Source of the DNA: Rhizobium sp. Root1212
GTDB lineage: Bacteria; Pseudomonadota; Alphaproteobacteria; Rhizobiales; Rhizobiaceae
NCBI RefSeq assembly: GCF_001424985.1
Contig: NZ_LMDA01000009.1
Location: 1 to 64,000 of the forward strand
Direction of reading: 5' to 3'
DNA length: 64,000 nt
Positions 44,445 to 53,788 of this stretch are shown piece after piece. Both the position numbers and the translations under genes were made by a program. The notes beneath the pieces are model-generated. The model ran no database searches and was not told the DNA's origin. It saw only the letters and a list, made by a program, of their open reading frames with translations. Each line of letters opens with the position of its first letter. Within the stretch, counting starts at the first letter, position 1.

Positions 44445-46106
44445 TTACATCCCCGGATAAACAGGACCTTCGCCACCCTGCGGAGGTACCCAGGTTATGT
44501 TTTGGTTGGGGTCCTTGATGTCGCACGTTTTGCAGTGAACGCAGTTCTGCGCGTTGATAACGAACACGTCCTCACCGTCCTTCTCCAGCCACTCGTAGAC
44601 ACCAGCGGGACAATAGCGTGTCGACGGACCGGCATAAATGTCGTGCTCCGACCGCTTCTGCAAATCCATGTCCTTTACCTTCAGATGGACCGGCTGATCC
44701 TCTTCATGGTTGGTGTTCGAGAGAAACACGGAGGACAGGCGGTCGAAGGTAAGGACGCCGTCCGGCTTAGGATAATCGATCCGCTTGTGCTTGGCTGCCG
44801 GTTCCAGGCTCTGAGCATCCGTCTTGCCGTGCTTCAGGGTGCCGAAAAAGGAGAAGCCAAAGACCTGGTTCGTCCACATGTCCAGTCCGCCCATGGCAAC
44901 GCCGATGGCTGTTCCAAACTTCGACCAGAGCGGCTTGACGTTGCGGACTCGTTTCAAGTCCTTGCCGATATCGGTGGACCTCCAGTCATTCTCGATCTCT
45001 GTCACTTCATCGTGCGCGCGCCCTGCACCAATCGCTGCGGCAATGCGATCAGCTGCCAGCATTCCGGACAAAACGGCATTGTGGCTGCCTTTGATGCGGG
45101 GGACGTTCACTAGACCTGCCGAACAGCCAATCAATGCACCCCCAGGGAAGGACAGTTTCGGTACCGACTGATAGCCGCCCTCAGTGATGGCTCGTGCGCC
45201 ATATGATAAGCGCTTGCCGCCCTCGAACGTAGCACAAATGGCCGGATGGGTCTTGAAGCGCTGGAACTCTTCGAAGGGATAGAGGTAGGGGTTCTTGTAG
45301 TTCAGGTGCACGACGAAGCCGACAGCGACCAGATTATCCTCAAGGTGATAGAGGAAGGAGCCACCACCGGTCTTCATGCCAAGCGGCCAGCCGAAGGAGT
45401 GCTGTACGAGGCCCTGTTTATGGTTCTCGGGCTTTACCTGCCACAGCTCCTTGAGGCCGATCCCATATTTCTGAGGTTCACGGCCCTCATCGAGCTTGAA
45501 CCTGGAAATAAGCTGCTTGGCGAGTGAACCCCTGACGCCTTCAGATATGAGCGTATATTTACCCAGCAGTTCCATACCGCGCGTGTAGTTCGCGCCGGGC
45601 TCGCCAGACCGCTCGATACCCATGTCTCCGGTCGCGACGCCAATAACCGCGCCGCTCTCATTGTAGAGAACTTCCGTTGCCGCGAAGCCAGGATAGATTT
45701 CGACACCGAGTTCCTCGGCCTTCGCTGCCAGCCAGCGACAGACGTTACCGAGAGAGACGATGTAGTTGCCATGGTTGTTCATCAATGGCGGCATCGCAAA
45801 GTTTGGGAGCCGGATCGAGCCAGCCGGACCAAGCAACAAGAACTGATCGTCTTTAACTTCGGTCTTGAACGGATGATCGGAATCGTTGCGCCAATCAGGA
45901 AGCAGACGGTCGATTCCCACGGGGTCGACAACAGCGCCGGAAAGAATGTGTGCGCCCACTTCCGATCCCTTTTCCAGCACAACGACTGTGAGGTCGGGAT
46001 TTGATTGTTTCAGTCTAATCGCGGCGGACAGCCCTGCAGGACCTGCGCCAACAATAACGACGTCAAATTCCATGCTTTCGCGCGGTTCTACCTGTGCTTC
46101 GCTCAT
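44445..46106 (-). CDS. Electron-transfer flavoprotein:ubiquinone oxidoreductase
   Basis: A 553-residue ETF-QO: FAD motif DVVIVGAGPAGLSAAIRLKQ, the membrane-associating/ubiquinone region, and the C-terminal [4Fe-4S] ferredoxin domain with FVINAQNCVHCKTCDIKDPNQNITW. It passes electrons from ETF to the quinone pool. It is the last gene of an ETF operon (etfB, etfA, unknown, ETF-QO), so this district carries its own electron route for acyl-CoA dehydrogenases and possibly the flavin dehydrogenases encoded around it. Its start lies inside the preceding gene (44-bp overlap). Confidence 0.95.
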   Translation of the reverse strand: MSEAQVEPRESMEFDVVIVGAGPAGLSAAIRLKQSNPDLTVVVLEKGSEVGAHILSGAVVDPVGIDRLLPDWRNDSDHPFKTEVKDDQFLLLGPAGSIRLPNFAMPPLMNNHGNYIVSLGNVCRWLAAKAEELGVEIYPGFAATEVLYNESGAVIGVATGDMGIERSGEPGANYTRGMELLGKYTLISEGVRGSLAKQLISRFKLDEGREPQKYGIGLKELWQVKPENHKQGLVQHSFGWPLGMKTGGGSFLYHLEDNLVAVGFVVHLNYKNPYLYPFEEFQRFKTHPAICATFEGGKRLSYGARAITEGGYQSVPKLSFPGGALIGCSAGLVNVPRIKGSHNAVLSGMLAADRIAAAIGAGRAHDEVTEIENDWRSTDIGKDLKRVRNVKPLWSKFGTAIGVAMGGLDMWTNQVFGFSFFGTLKHGKTDAQSLEPAAKHKRIDYPKPDGVLTFDRLSSVFLSNTNHEEDQPVHLKVKDMDLQKRSEHDIYAGPSTRYCPAGVYEWLEKDGEDVFVINAQNCVHCKTCDIKDPNQNITWVPPQGGEGPVYPGM

Positions 46107-46812
46107 AATGTCCTCGGGTTGAATGCGCTGGAGTAGGGATGTCGCACCAGATCGTTAGGAGAGGGGTCGCAGTGCATCGGTAGGCAACAAGTTCACTTGC
46201 TGGCGCGAAGCAGACTGTTCCCGCCTCGACCCTCATCCAGCCCGTGCTTTCGGTCGAAAACTCGAAGTCCGTGAGAGCTAAGTATGCACGTGGACAATCA
46301 AGCTTGTGATCTGGCATCCGCATGTAGGGAGCCAGCATCGCGATGCCTATTCTTGCGTCGGCTCGTTCCTCAAGGCCACCGGGTCCAACCACGACGGCAT
46401 GGGAATTCGATTTCTCGAAATTCATGCTCGCAAATGGACCTGCAGGTTCTCTGAACCAAGTCAACCCGCCGCATACTCGCCTAAGGGCTTCCGCCAAATC
46501 GCGATATCGAGGGCGGCGGTGTAACCGTTCGAGGGAATAATCAAAGCATCCTTGAAGCGCCGAAGACAGTGGCTGCGTGTTTAGGCTGATCCGGCCCGGT
46601 TTCAACAGCTTGCCGAAGACACGACCGGCTACCTGCTGCGACATCAACGATCCATCGTAAGCGAGTATTTTACTGCAGGTTTCGTTCACAACAGTCTGTA
46701 GCGCCGACGACCTGATGCTTGGCCGGGCAACCTCAAACGGCACACTGCCGAAAGAATCCTCCACGAAGAATAGATCGTATTCGTTGGGAAGAGGTCTTTC
46801 GGGAGTAGACAT
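46063..46812 (-). CDS. Unknown protein in the ETF operon, possible cupin-like C-terminal domain
   Basis: A 249-residue protein I cannot name with confidence. The N-terminal half is helical (CFDYSLERLHRRPRYRDLAEALRRVCGG). The C-terminal half reads like a cupin barrel (PRAYLALTDFEFSTES, GWMRVEAGTVCFAPASELVAYRC, PLLTIWCDIP) and faintly recalls DMSP-lyase-family cupins, but the H-x-H metal ligands of that family are not evident. It lies 12 bp after etfA and overlaps the ETF-QO start by 44 bp, so it is coupled to electron transfer genes. Confidence 0.6.
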   Translation of the reverse strand: MSTPERPLPNEYDLFFVEDSFGSVPFEVARPSIRSSALQTVVNETCSKILAYDGSLMSQQVAGRVFGKLLKPGRISLNTQPLSSALQGCFDYSLERLHRRPRYRDLAEALRRVCGGLTWFREPAGPFASMNFEKSNSHAVVVGPGGLEERADARIGIAMLAPYMRMPDHKLDCPRAYLALTDFEFSTESTGWMRVEAGTVCFAPASELVAYRCTATPLLTIWCDIPTPAHSTRGHYERSTGRTARKHGI

Positions 46813-46824
46813 GCGTTTATCCGG

Positions 46825-47757
46825 CTAGAGCTTGGCTGCGAATTCGGGGAGAACCTCGAACAGGTCCCCGACCAGTCCGTAGTCTGCAACTTGGAAGATC
46901 GGGGCTTCCTCGTCTTTATTGATGGCAACGATGACTTTCGAGTCCTTCATGCCCGCCAAGTGCTGGATGGCACCAGAAATGCCACAGGCAATGTACAGGT
47001 CGGGAGCAACGACCTTACCGGTCTGTCCAACCTGCCAATCGTTCGGAGCATATCCAGCATCGACAGCAGCACGTGACGCGCCAACTGCCGCACCGAGCTT
47101 GTCGGCAACTGGAAGGATCACTTCCTTGAACTTGTCAGATGAACCCAAAGCGCGGCCGCCAGCGATCACGATCTTTGCCGACGTAAGGTCGGGTCGTTCA
47201 GACTCCGAAATCGAGTTTGATACGAAAGTGGACACTGAGGGAGAGGGCGCTGCCGCCGTCTTCTCGACGGCGACAGCAGAGGGGCCTTGGGAGGCAGCGG
47301 AAAAGGATGCGGTGCGAACGGTAATGACCTGCTTGGAATCAGACGTCTGGACAGTCTGGATCGCGTTACCGGCATAAATCGGACGCTTAAATGTGTTCGA
47401 AGAAACCACTTCAGTGATTTCCGACACCTGAGCTACGTCGAGGAGGGCGGCTACTCGCGGCATTACGTTTTTGCCAACTGAAGTGGCCGCCGAGATAATC
47501 GTCTTATAGCCCGCCGCCAGGGTTTTCAGGAGGTCGGCGAGTGGCTCAGCGAGAGCGTTTTCCAGATCATCAGCTTCAGCGACGATTACCTTGGCAACGC
47601 CCTGCAGTTTGGCGGCTTGTTCCGCCACAGCGTCAACGCCTTTGCCTGCAACGAGGATATGAACGTCTGATCCGATCTGAGTGGCCGCAGTCAGTGCGCG
47701 AGCCGTCTGTTCGGACAAAGTCTGGTTGTTGTGTTCAGCCAGGAGAAGAGTGGACAT
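46825..47757 (-). CDS. etfA: Electron transfer flavoprotein alpha subunit
   Basis: A 310-residue ETF alpha chain. The C-terminal FAD-binding domain is clear: [49 protein letters not shown] as separate blocks, and [23 protein letters not shown]. It pairs with EtfB encoded 25 bp upstream to accept electrons from dehydrogenases such as the acyl-CoA dehydrogenase at 52607. Confidence 0.96.
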   Translation of the reverse strand: MSTLLLAEHNNQTLSEQTARALTAATQIGSDVHILVAGKGVDAVAEQAAKLQGVAKVIVAEADDLENALAEPLADLLKTLAAGYKTIISAATSVGKNVMPRVAALLDVAQVSEITEVVSSNTFKRPIYAGNAIQTVQTSDSKQVITVRTASFSAASQGPSAVAVEKTAAAPSPSVSTFVSNSISESERPDLTSAKIVIAGGRALGSSDKFKEVILPVADKLGAAVGASRAAVDAGYAPNDWQVGQTGKVVAPDLYIACGISGAIQHLAGMKDSKVIVAINKDEEAPIFQVADYGLVGDLFEVLPEFAAKL

Positions 47758-47782
47758 ATGTGATACTCCTTATCGCGCCAGC

Positions 47783-48529
47783 TTAGATGACCGCGTCTGC
47801 TTTCAATTTTTCGATCAGTTCACCGACGTTCGAGACCTTCACCCCAGCTTTTCGGCCTGCGGGCTCCTCGGTCTTCAGAACCTTCAGGCGAGCGGCGGTA
47901 TTGACCCCGAAATCCGTGGCCGCGCGTTTAACGAGCGGCTTCTTCTTGGCTTTCATGATGTTGGGCAGCGAGGCGTAGCGCGGCTCGTTCAGGCGAAGGT
48001 CGGTCGTCACCACGGCTGGCAAAGTGATAGCGATTGTTTGCAAGCCACCATCAACTTCACGAGTAACGGTTGCCTTGCCATCGGAAATCACGATGCTCGA
48101 CGCGAATGTGCCCTGTGGCCATCCGGCGAGAGCTGCGAGCATCTGCCCCGTCTGATTGGAGTCGTCATCAATTGCCTGCTTACCAACGATGACCAGCCCA
48201 ACACCTTCCTCGGCTGAGATTGCATTGAGTATTTTCGCGACTGCGAGGGGTTCAACGGTATCGTCAGTTTCAATCAGGATTGCTCTGTCAGCTCCCATCG
48301 CCAGAGCCGTCCGAAGGGTTTCTTCAGCCTTCGCCGGTCCAATCGATACGACGACAACCTCTTCTGCCTCGCCGCGTTCTTTTATTCGGAGCGCTTCTTC
48401 GACGGAGATTTCATCAAAAGGGTTCATTGCCATTTTGACGTTTGCGAGGTCGACGCCCGTGCCGTCGGGCTTCACTCGAATTTTGACGTTGTAGTCGACG
48501 ACTCGTTTGACTGGCACCAGGATTTTCAT
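47783..48529 (-). CDS. etfB: Electron transfer flavoprotein beta subunit
   Basis: A 248-residue ETF beta chain starting [19 protein letters not shown] at the ATG with AAAGGTGAG upstream; an upstream ATG at 48556 is less likely. [18 protein letters not shown] and the recognition-loop area [28 protein letters not shown] are typical. First gene of the ETF operon, preceded by two full-match operator copies. Confidence 0.96.
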   Translation of the reverse strand: MKILVPVKRVVDYNVKIRVKPDGTGVDLANVKMAMNPFDEISVEEALRIKERGEAEEVVVVSIGPAKAEETLRTALAMGADRAILIETDDTVEPLAVAKILNAISAEEGVGLVIVGKQAIDDDSNQTGQMLAALAGWPQGTFASSIVISDGKATVTREVDGGLQTIAITLPAVVTTDLRLNEPRYASLPNIMKAKKKPLVKRAATDFGVNTAARLKVLKTEEPAGRKAGVKVSNVGELIEKLKADAVI

Positions 48530-48599
48530 TGTCTCACCTTTGTATCTGAGCGCCAAAAGACGCCGTCGATCTCTCCATCGGGCGCGAAACTAACAAAAC

Positions 48600-48634
48600 A
48601 TACCCTTTAGTCAAATCAAAATACCAATAAGTCA
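48600..48634. promoter_or_regulatory. Two full-match operator copies between the ETF operon and adk
   Basis: ATACC-CTTT-AGTCA (48600-48613) and ATACC-AATA-AGTCA (48621-48634) both match the consensus at all ten defined positions and start 21 bp apart, 71-105 bp upstream of etfB and 130-164 bp upstream of adk. Confidence 0.65.
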
Positions 48635-48763
48635 GTTTTTCTTTTGATGCACTGCTTTGACCGGTTGCTGAACCGCGAAAAGAGAGGTAGCGGACTGTCG
48701 GGTCAAAAAAAATGAGCAGTTAGTCCGCAGTGGTGCGGGGTATCCTAAGAGAGGTTCATAAAG

Positions 48764-49354
48764 ATGCGAATTATCCTTCTGGGGCCACCAGGAGCCGGGA
48801 AAGGCACTCAGGCCAAGTCGCTTGTGGAGCGACACGGTATCCCTCAGCTGTCCACGGGCGACATGCTGCGCGCCGCCGTTGAGCAGAACAGTGAAGTTGG
48901 CCTACAGGCGGCTGCATACATGAATGCGGGCAATTTGGTGCCCGACGAAGTTGTTACCGCCGCAGTCCGGGCGCGGTTGGTGCAGTCCGATTGCCGACGT
49001 GGTTTTATCCTCGACGGGTATCCGCGTACGGTAGAGCAGGCGCTTTCGCTCCAAGACATGCTTCGGGAATTGGAGGCTCCGCTCGATGCGATAATCTCCT
49101 TTACGGTCGACGAGGATGCCTTGGCCGCCCGGGTCGAGAAGCGCTCGCAAGAAGCTCAGGCGAAGGGACAAGCCCCAAGGTCCGACGACGATCCAGAAGT
49201 CCTGAAGCGCCGTATCGTCGAGTATCGCGAGAAGACGTCACCGGTGACCGCCTTCTATGGGGCGCTTGGTTTACTGCACTCGGTCAATGGGATGGCGACG
49301 ATTGATGAAGTCGCTAGCGAGATTGAACGGCTGCTTTCGACGGTAAGTTCGTAG
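48764..49354 (+). CDS. adk: Adenylate kinase (short type, probably an additional copy)
   Basis: A 196-residue adenylate kinase: P-loop LLGPPGAGKGTQ, STGDMLRAAV, GFILDGYPRT and RSDDDPEVLKRRIVEYREKT. The LID is the short form without zinc cysteines. Housekeeping adk normally sits beside ribosomal-protein genes in alphaproteobacteria; this copy lies among catabolic genes and shares their operator region, so it is probably a second copy. It could recycle the AMP made by the acyl-CoA ligase at 54633 (inference). Confidence 0.93.
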   Translation: MRIILLGPPGAGKGTQAKSLVERHGIPQLSTGDMLRAAVEQNSEVGLQAAAYMNAGNLVPDEVVTAAVRARLVQSDCRRGFILDGYPRTVEQALSLQDMLRELEAPLDAIISFTVDEDALAARVEKRSQEAQAKGQAPRSDDDPEVLKRRIVEYREKTSPVTAFYGALGLLHSVNGMATIDEVASEIERLLSTVSS

Positions 49355-49460
49355 GCGTCTCTGCTGGGTATTTTTCCCTAACCCAAGGATGTTCCGGGGA
49401 AACGAGCCGTGTCGAAAGTCAGAGTTTGCCAGGGGTAAACTGTGCCTAGCCGATAAAATT

Positions 49461-49495
49461 ATACCAATGGGTATTTTTATTTGGATAAAAGGTCT
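49461..49495. promoter_or_regulatory. Operator copies upstream of the RidA/flavoprotein operon
   Basis: 49461-49474 reads ATACC-AATG-GGTAT, a perfect 5-4-5 inverted repeat and full consensus match. 49482-49495 reads TGGAT-AAAA-GGTCT (eight of ten) and starts 21 bp later. Confidence 0.6.
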
Positions 49496-49569
49496 GTTTT
49501 GCTGTACATCGTAATTTTGGAGGCCTATCGTTGGCCAAATCCACGCAGGTGGGACGAAGGAGCTGTAGG

Positions 49570-49956
49570 ATGTTGAAAGCTGTTAATGCCCCGGGGACCG
49601 AGTGGCCGGGTTTGTCGCAGGGCGTCGTGATGAAGGGGAGCGGCGTTTTCGTTTCGACCGGGCATGTCGGTACGGATGCAAGTGGCGAACCCATCGTATC
49701 GTCCCTCGAAGACCAAGTTGTTGCGGTGTTTGAAAATCTCAAGGCGACCCTGGCAGCAGCAGACCTCGACTACAGCCATGTTGCTCGCATGACCTGCTTT
49801 GTCAGCAACTTCGAGCCAGAAACGTTGGCTGCAATCCGCAAAGTGCGCGCGAATTACTGGAATCAGGAATGCCCGCCGTCGAGCGTGATGGTGCAGGCGG
49901 CACTGTATGACCCGCGCCTGGTTCTGGAAGCTGAAGTCATCGCCGTCGTCCCGTAA
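49570..49956 (+). CDS. RidA-family imine/enamine deaminase
   Basis: A 128-residue Rid/YjgF protein: MLKAVNAPGTEWPGLSQGVV at the N-terminus, FVSTGHVGTDASGEP, and LVLEAEVIAVVP at the C-terminus. The ATG at 49570, with AAGGAG upstream, gives the canonical family start; a TTG at 49531 with its own GGAGG would add 13 residues. The conserved active-site Arg of canonical RidA is not obvious at its usual site (the region reads PPSSVMVQAALYDP), so it may be a Rid1-7-type member. Rid proteins hydrolyse reactive imines/enamines, in keeping with the amine-oxidising enzymes nearby. Confidence 0.87.
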   Translation: MLKAVNAPGTEWPGLSQGVVMKGSGVFVSTGHVGTDASGEPIVSSLEDQVVAVFENLKATLAAADLDYSHVARMTCFVSNFEPETLAAIRKVRANYWNQECPPSSVMVQAALYDPRLVLEAEVIAVVP

Positions 49957-49969
49957 AGGCAACACGAAC

Positions 49970-51628
49970 ATGAAATCCTATGATGTCGTAATTATTGGCG
50001 GTGGGCACAATGGCTTGGTGTGTGCATGCTATCTAGCCAAAGCGGGCCTTAAGGTTTGCGTCGTTGAGCGCCAGCCTTTCGTAGGTGGCGCTGCAATCTC
50101 GCGTGAAGTATGGCCGGGCTTCACGATTTCGGTCGCAAGCTACTGGATGAGTATGCTCCAGCCGAAAATCATGATGGACCTCGATCTTGTGCGAAATGGC
50201 GTCGAGGTTATACCGGTTCCCCCGACCTTCCAGCCGTTCGAGAGTGGCAAGAGCATCGTCTTCTGGCCGGACGAAAAGCGCCTGGCTGAGGAGATCGCGC
50301 AGTTCTCCAAGAAGGACGCTGAGAACTATCCAAAGTTCTCCGCGCATATGATGTCGGTTATCCCGTACATCCGTCGCCTGCTTTGGGAGACCCCAGTCGA
50401 TCCTACCACCGGCAAGGTTTCTGATATCGCAAAGACCATGGCTCTGGCCTGGCGCATGCGTGATATCGGCGCGAAGGTCTATGACGTTTGGGATTTGCTC
50501 ACGTTGAGCGCTTACGATTACCTGAAGCGCTGGTTCGAAAGCGATGAAGTCCTGACTGCGTTTGGTAGCTACGCGTCCGGTTCTGCAGGCCTTATCAGCC
50601 CGAAAACGCAGGGTTCGGCCTACGTGCTTGCCCGACCATATCTTCGCGACAACACGACTGAAGTCGGCGGAGGCGGTCTGATCAAGGGGGGCATGGGCGC
50701 TATCTCCGAGGCGCTCTTGAAGGTCGCGAAATCAGAGGGCGTTGAAGTTATAACCGGTCAGTCCGTGAAGAAGGTTGACATTAAGAACGGCAAAGCCGTC
50801 GGTGTCGAGCTGGCCAATGGCGAACATATCACGGCAAAGACCATCGTGTCCAACGCGGGCGCGAAGATGACGTACTTCGATCTCATCGGGAAGGAGCACC
50901 TGAGCGAGGATGTGAAGGGGCAGGTTGAACGGCATCGGACGAAGTCGATTGCGTTCAAAATCAACCTTGCATGCAATGCTCTGCCACGTTGGACCGCTTA
51001 TGATGAGCGGAGACTTAACGAACCAAATCCTGGTTCCATAGTGGTCGCGGAGAATTCCGATGAGCTGGAAGAGGCTTTCTACTCGGCTCAGAACGGCGAG
51101 ATGTCGAAGCGCCCCTACCTTTGGATCACAACTCCCAGCGCTTTTGACAAAACTGTCGCTCCGGAAGGCAAGCACGTCGTACAGATCATGGGGGGGCATG
51201 TTCCCTATAAGCTGAATGGACGGGAGTGGGACGATGCATCCAAGCGGGAAATGCTCGATATCGTTCTCGACCAAATCTGCCGTTATGCGCCGGGCTTCGA
51301 CAAGGAAGTCATCCATGCACAGATTCTGACACCCAAGGACATTGAAGAGATGTTCGCGATGGTCGATGGCCATGTTCACCATGGCGAGATGAGTTTGGAC
51401 CAAGTCTTTTTTCGTCGTCCAATCCAGCACTATGCGGATTATCGCACTCCCATTAAGGGCATGTACATGTGCGGTGCCGCTTGCCATCCAGGTGGGGGTG
51501 TCAACGGTGTTCCGGGGCATAATGCAGCCCGTGAAATCATCGCTGATCTTGGGAAAAAGTTCCCGAGTTCTAAGCGCGACACGACTCGCAAACCCGCGCC
51601 ATTTACGGTTGTGCCGAGCGCAAAGTAG
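49970..51628 (+). CDS. Phytoene-desaturase/PYROXD2-like FAD oxidoreductase
   Basis: A 552-residue amine-oxidase-superfamily flavoprotein: SYDVVIIGGGHNGLVCACYLAKAG binds FAD, GGGGLIKGGMGAISEALLKVA is the second conserved block, and the C-terminal YMCGAACHPGGGVNGVPGHNAARE completes the FAD site. Members resemble carotenoid desaturases and human PYROXD2 and their substrates are mostly unknown. It follows the RidA gene by 13 bp, so an imine product is plausible. The ATG at 49970 is chosen because upstream sequence belongs to the RidA gene. Confidence 0.88.
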   Translation: MKSYDVVIIGGGHNGLVCACYLAKAGLKVCVVERQPFVGGAAISREVWPGFTISVASYWMSMLQPKIMMDLDLVRNGVEVIPVPPTFQPFESGKSIVFWPDEKRLAEEIAQFSKKDAENYPKFSAHMMSVIPYIRRLLWETPVDPTTGKVSDIAKTMALAWRMRDIGAKVYDVWDLLTLSAYDYLKRWFESDEVLTAFGSYASGSAGLISPKTQGSAYVLARPYLRDNTTEVGGGGLIKGGMGAISEALLKVAKSEGVEVITGQSVKKVDIKNGKAVGVELANGEHITAKTIVSNAGAKMTYFDLIGKEHLSEDVKGQVERHRTKSIAFKINLACNALPRWTAYDERRLNEPNPGSIVVAENSDELEEAFYSAQNGEMSKRPYLWITTPSAFDKTVAPEGKHVVQIMGGHVPYKLNGREWDDASKREMLDIVLDQICRYAPGFDKEVIHAQILTPKDIEEMFAMVDGHVHHGEMSLDQVFFRRPIQHYADYRTPIKGMYMCGAACHPGGGVNGVPGHNAAREIIADLGKKFPSSKRDTTRKPAPFTVVPSAK

Positions 51629-51750
51629 CGCAAGGCTCCCGAAGCACGTCAGTTCATCAAAGGTTGGGAACGCGAGGAGTTGCGTTCCCGGTAGCAGATA
51701 AACGGCTGTAGCGTCATTTGGTGTTGCATTCACAAACGTCTCCGACTAAC

Positions 51751-51785
51751 ATACTAATCAGTCAGTTTTGCATACTTTTTGGTAC
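51751..51785. promoter_or_regulatory. Tandem operator copies before the SDR-acyl-CoA operon
   Basis: 51751-51764 reads ATACT-AATC-AGTCA (full match) and 51772-51785 reads ATACT-TTTT-GGTAC (nine of ten), starting 21 bp apart and 33-67 bp upstream of the SDR start. The sequence ATCAGTCAGTTTT here is repeated exactly, on the other strand, at the promoter of 28468. Confidence 0.65.
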
Positions 51786-51818
51786 TCACCTTCTGGTGGT
51801 TAGTGCAAGGAGGTCGAA

Positions 51819-52610
51819 ATGAGCGGCTTGGAAGGCCAAATTGTCGTCATCACGGGTGGCGAAACCGGTATCGGTCGTTCGACCGTTGAATTGCTCGCGG
51901 AGCGTGGGGCAGTTGTTATCATCGGGGGTGTTCTCGACGATGAAGGTGCCGCGACCGCGAAAGCTGTAACGGAAAATGGCGGAGTCGCTGAATACGTGCG
52001 CACTGACGTGCGCTATCTCGACCAGATCGAGGCTCTTGTCGACGGCGTAATTGCCCGTCATGGAAAAATTGACGCGCTGATCAATAACGCAGCTGTTTTC
52101 GATGGTTTTGTAAATATCCTGGAGACGACGGACGGCCTTTGGGACCAGATCATGAACGTGAACCTCCGGGGTCCGTTCTGGGCGTCTCGTGCCGTTATTC
52201 CGCACATGCTGAAAGCTGGGAAGGGGAAGATCATCAATACTTCCTCCATTGGTGGCATCGCTGGCTACGCCGACGGGCCTGCTTACACCGCTTCGAAGCA
52301 CGGTCTCATCGGCCTGACGAAGCAAATCGCATGCGAATACGCGAGCAAGGGCATTGCCATAAACGCCGTCTGCCCGGGTGCTATCGAAACAAACGTACGC
52401 GGCAATTCTGCCAAGCTTCTCGGTGAAAACGCGCCAGCCAAGATGGGCGGGGCAGGGTCCGACAACAGCTGGCTGTCGCGCGTTGTGCCAGCCAATCGGA
52501 AGGGGAAGCCGGAGGAGATCGCTGAGTTGATCGCGTTCCTGGTTTCGGAAGCTGCAAGCTACATCAACGGACAGTCCTTTGTAATCGACGGTGGTTGGAC
52601 CGCAAAATGA
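51819..52610 (+). CDS. SDR-family oxidoreductase, paralogue of 25277-26071
   Basis: A 263-residue classical SDR: ITGGETGIG, INNAAVFDGF, catalytic Ser in NTSSIGG and YTASK. A strong AAGGAGG ribosome site precedes the ATG. It shares distinctive blocks with the SDR at 25277, so the two probably act on related substrates or opposite stereoisomers. It is the first gene of a tightly coupled operon and overlaps the acyl-CoA dehydrogenase start by 4 bp. Confidence 0.9.
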   Translation: MSGLEGQIVVITGGETGIGRSTVELLAERGAVVIIGGVLDDEGAATAKAVTENGGVAEYVRTDVRYLDQIEALVDGVIARHGKIDALINNAAVFDGFVNILETTDGLWDQIMNVNLRGPFWASRAVIPHMLKAGKGKIINTSSIGGIAGYADGPAYTASKHGLIGLTKQIACEYASKGIAINAVCPGAIETNVRGNSAKLLGENAPAKMGGAGSDNSWLSRVVPANRKGKPEEIAELIAFLVSEAASYINGQSFVIDGGWTAK

Positions 52611-53788
52611 ACTACGATCAGTTTACGCCAGAAGAGAACGAAATTGTCTCGACCGTTGAGCGGTTCATCGAGGAGCGCGTGCGGCCGAACGTGATGGTCT
52701 TTGAGAGAGACAACGCCTACCCGCAGCAAATCGTCGATGAGATGAAGGAGTTGGGTCTGTTTGGCATTGCGGTGCCTGAAGACTTCGGTGGGCTTGGCTT
52801 GCGAGTGCCGGTGTTTGCGGCCGTAATGGAAGTTATTGCGCGCGGCTGGACCACTCTTGCCGCCTACATCAACAGCCACTCCACTGTTGCCCACGCTATC
52901 AAGACCTACGGAACTGATCAGCAGAAGGAGAAGTACCTTCCTGGGCTGGCCACCGGTGAACACCGTGGTTCGCTGTGCCTGACCGAGCCTGGGTGTGGCT
53001 CCGACCTGCAAGCTATTCGCGCCACTGCCGAGGACAATGGCGACGCCTATAGCCTCACCGCGAGCAAAACCTACGTGACGAACGGAGCGCGCGCGACGCT
53101 GCTTCTGACTCTCGTCAAGCACCCGAAGGAAAGCCCGGACACCAAGACCAGGTTCACGCTACTCGTCGTCGAGAAGCAGTGGACGGGTATCCAGGTGACG
53201 ACAACCTTCCACAAGATGGGTATGGGTCTCGTCGACACCGTCCAGATTGAAATGGACAAGGTCACTGTCCCCAAGGCGAACGCACTTGGCAATGTTGAAG
53301 GGAAGGGGTTCCACCATCTCTTCGAATCGCTGGAAATCGGCCGCATCGCTATCGGCATCAGCGCCGTTGGCCTCGCTGCAAATGCCCTTTCTGAAGCAGT
53401 CAGGTATGCGTCGGAGCGCGTGACTTTCGGTGTCACCATCGACAAGCATCAGGCAATCCAGCTGAAGTTGGCCAATATGGCGACGAAGCTGGTAGCTGCT
53501 CGTCTCATCACCATGGAATCTGCATGGATGAAAGAGCGTGGCGGTCGGTGCGATATGATCAGCGCTATGGCGAAGCTATATGCCAGTGACACCGCCCTTG
53601 AGATCGCCCACGAAGCCGTGAATGTTCACGGTGGGGCAGGGTATATCCAAGAATACGCAGTCGAAAGGCTTTACCGAGAGGCACTGCTCTACACGATTGG
53701 CGAGGGAACCAACGACATTAACCGCATCGTGATTGCTCGAAGAATGGCAGGCGACGAGGAACGTGCCTACCTCGGGCTGGTCCAATGA
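52607..53788 (+). CDS. Acyl-CoA dehydrogenase
   Basis: A 393-residue flavin dehydrogenase: CLTEPGCGSDLQAIRATAE, KTYVTNGARATLLL, and the C-terminal VNVHGGAGYIQEYAVERLYREA and YTIGEGTNDI, whose Glu is the catalytic base position of many family members. It introduces a 2,3 double bond into an acyl-CoA and passes electrons to ETF, which is encoded at 46.8-48.5 kb. Start and stop overlap the neighbouring genes (ATGA at both ends). Confidence 0.94.
   Translation: MNYDQFTPEENEIVSTVERFIEERVRPNVMVFERDNAYPQQIVDEMKELGLFGIAVPEDFGGLGLRVPVFAAVMEVIARGWTTLAAYINSHSTVAHAIKTYGTDQQKEKYLPGLATGEHRGSLCLTEPGCGSDLQAIRATAEDNGDAYSLTASKTYVTNGARATLLLTLVKHPKESPDTKTRFTLLVVEKQWTGIQVTTTFHKMGMGLVDTVQIEMDKVTVPKANALGNVEGKGFHHLFESLEIGRIAIGISAVGLAANALSEAVRYASERVTFGVTIDKHQAIQLKLANMATKLVAARLITMESAWMKERGGRCDMISAMAKLYASDTALEIAHEAVNVHGGAGYIQEYAVERLYREALLYTIGEGTNDINRIVIARRMAGDEERAYLGLVQ

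Noticed and set aside
44424-45113. A 229-codon plus-strand frame
   Set aside because: Antisense to ETF-QO, including its conserved [4Fe-4S] cysteines; no independent support.
50732-51733. A 333-codon open frame on the minus strand
   Set aside because: It lies wholly antisense to the PYROXD2-like flavoprotein gene, whose FAD motifs are clear; the minus translation shows no family features.
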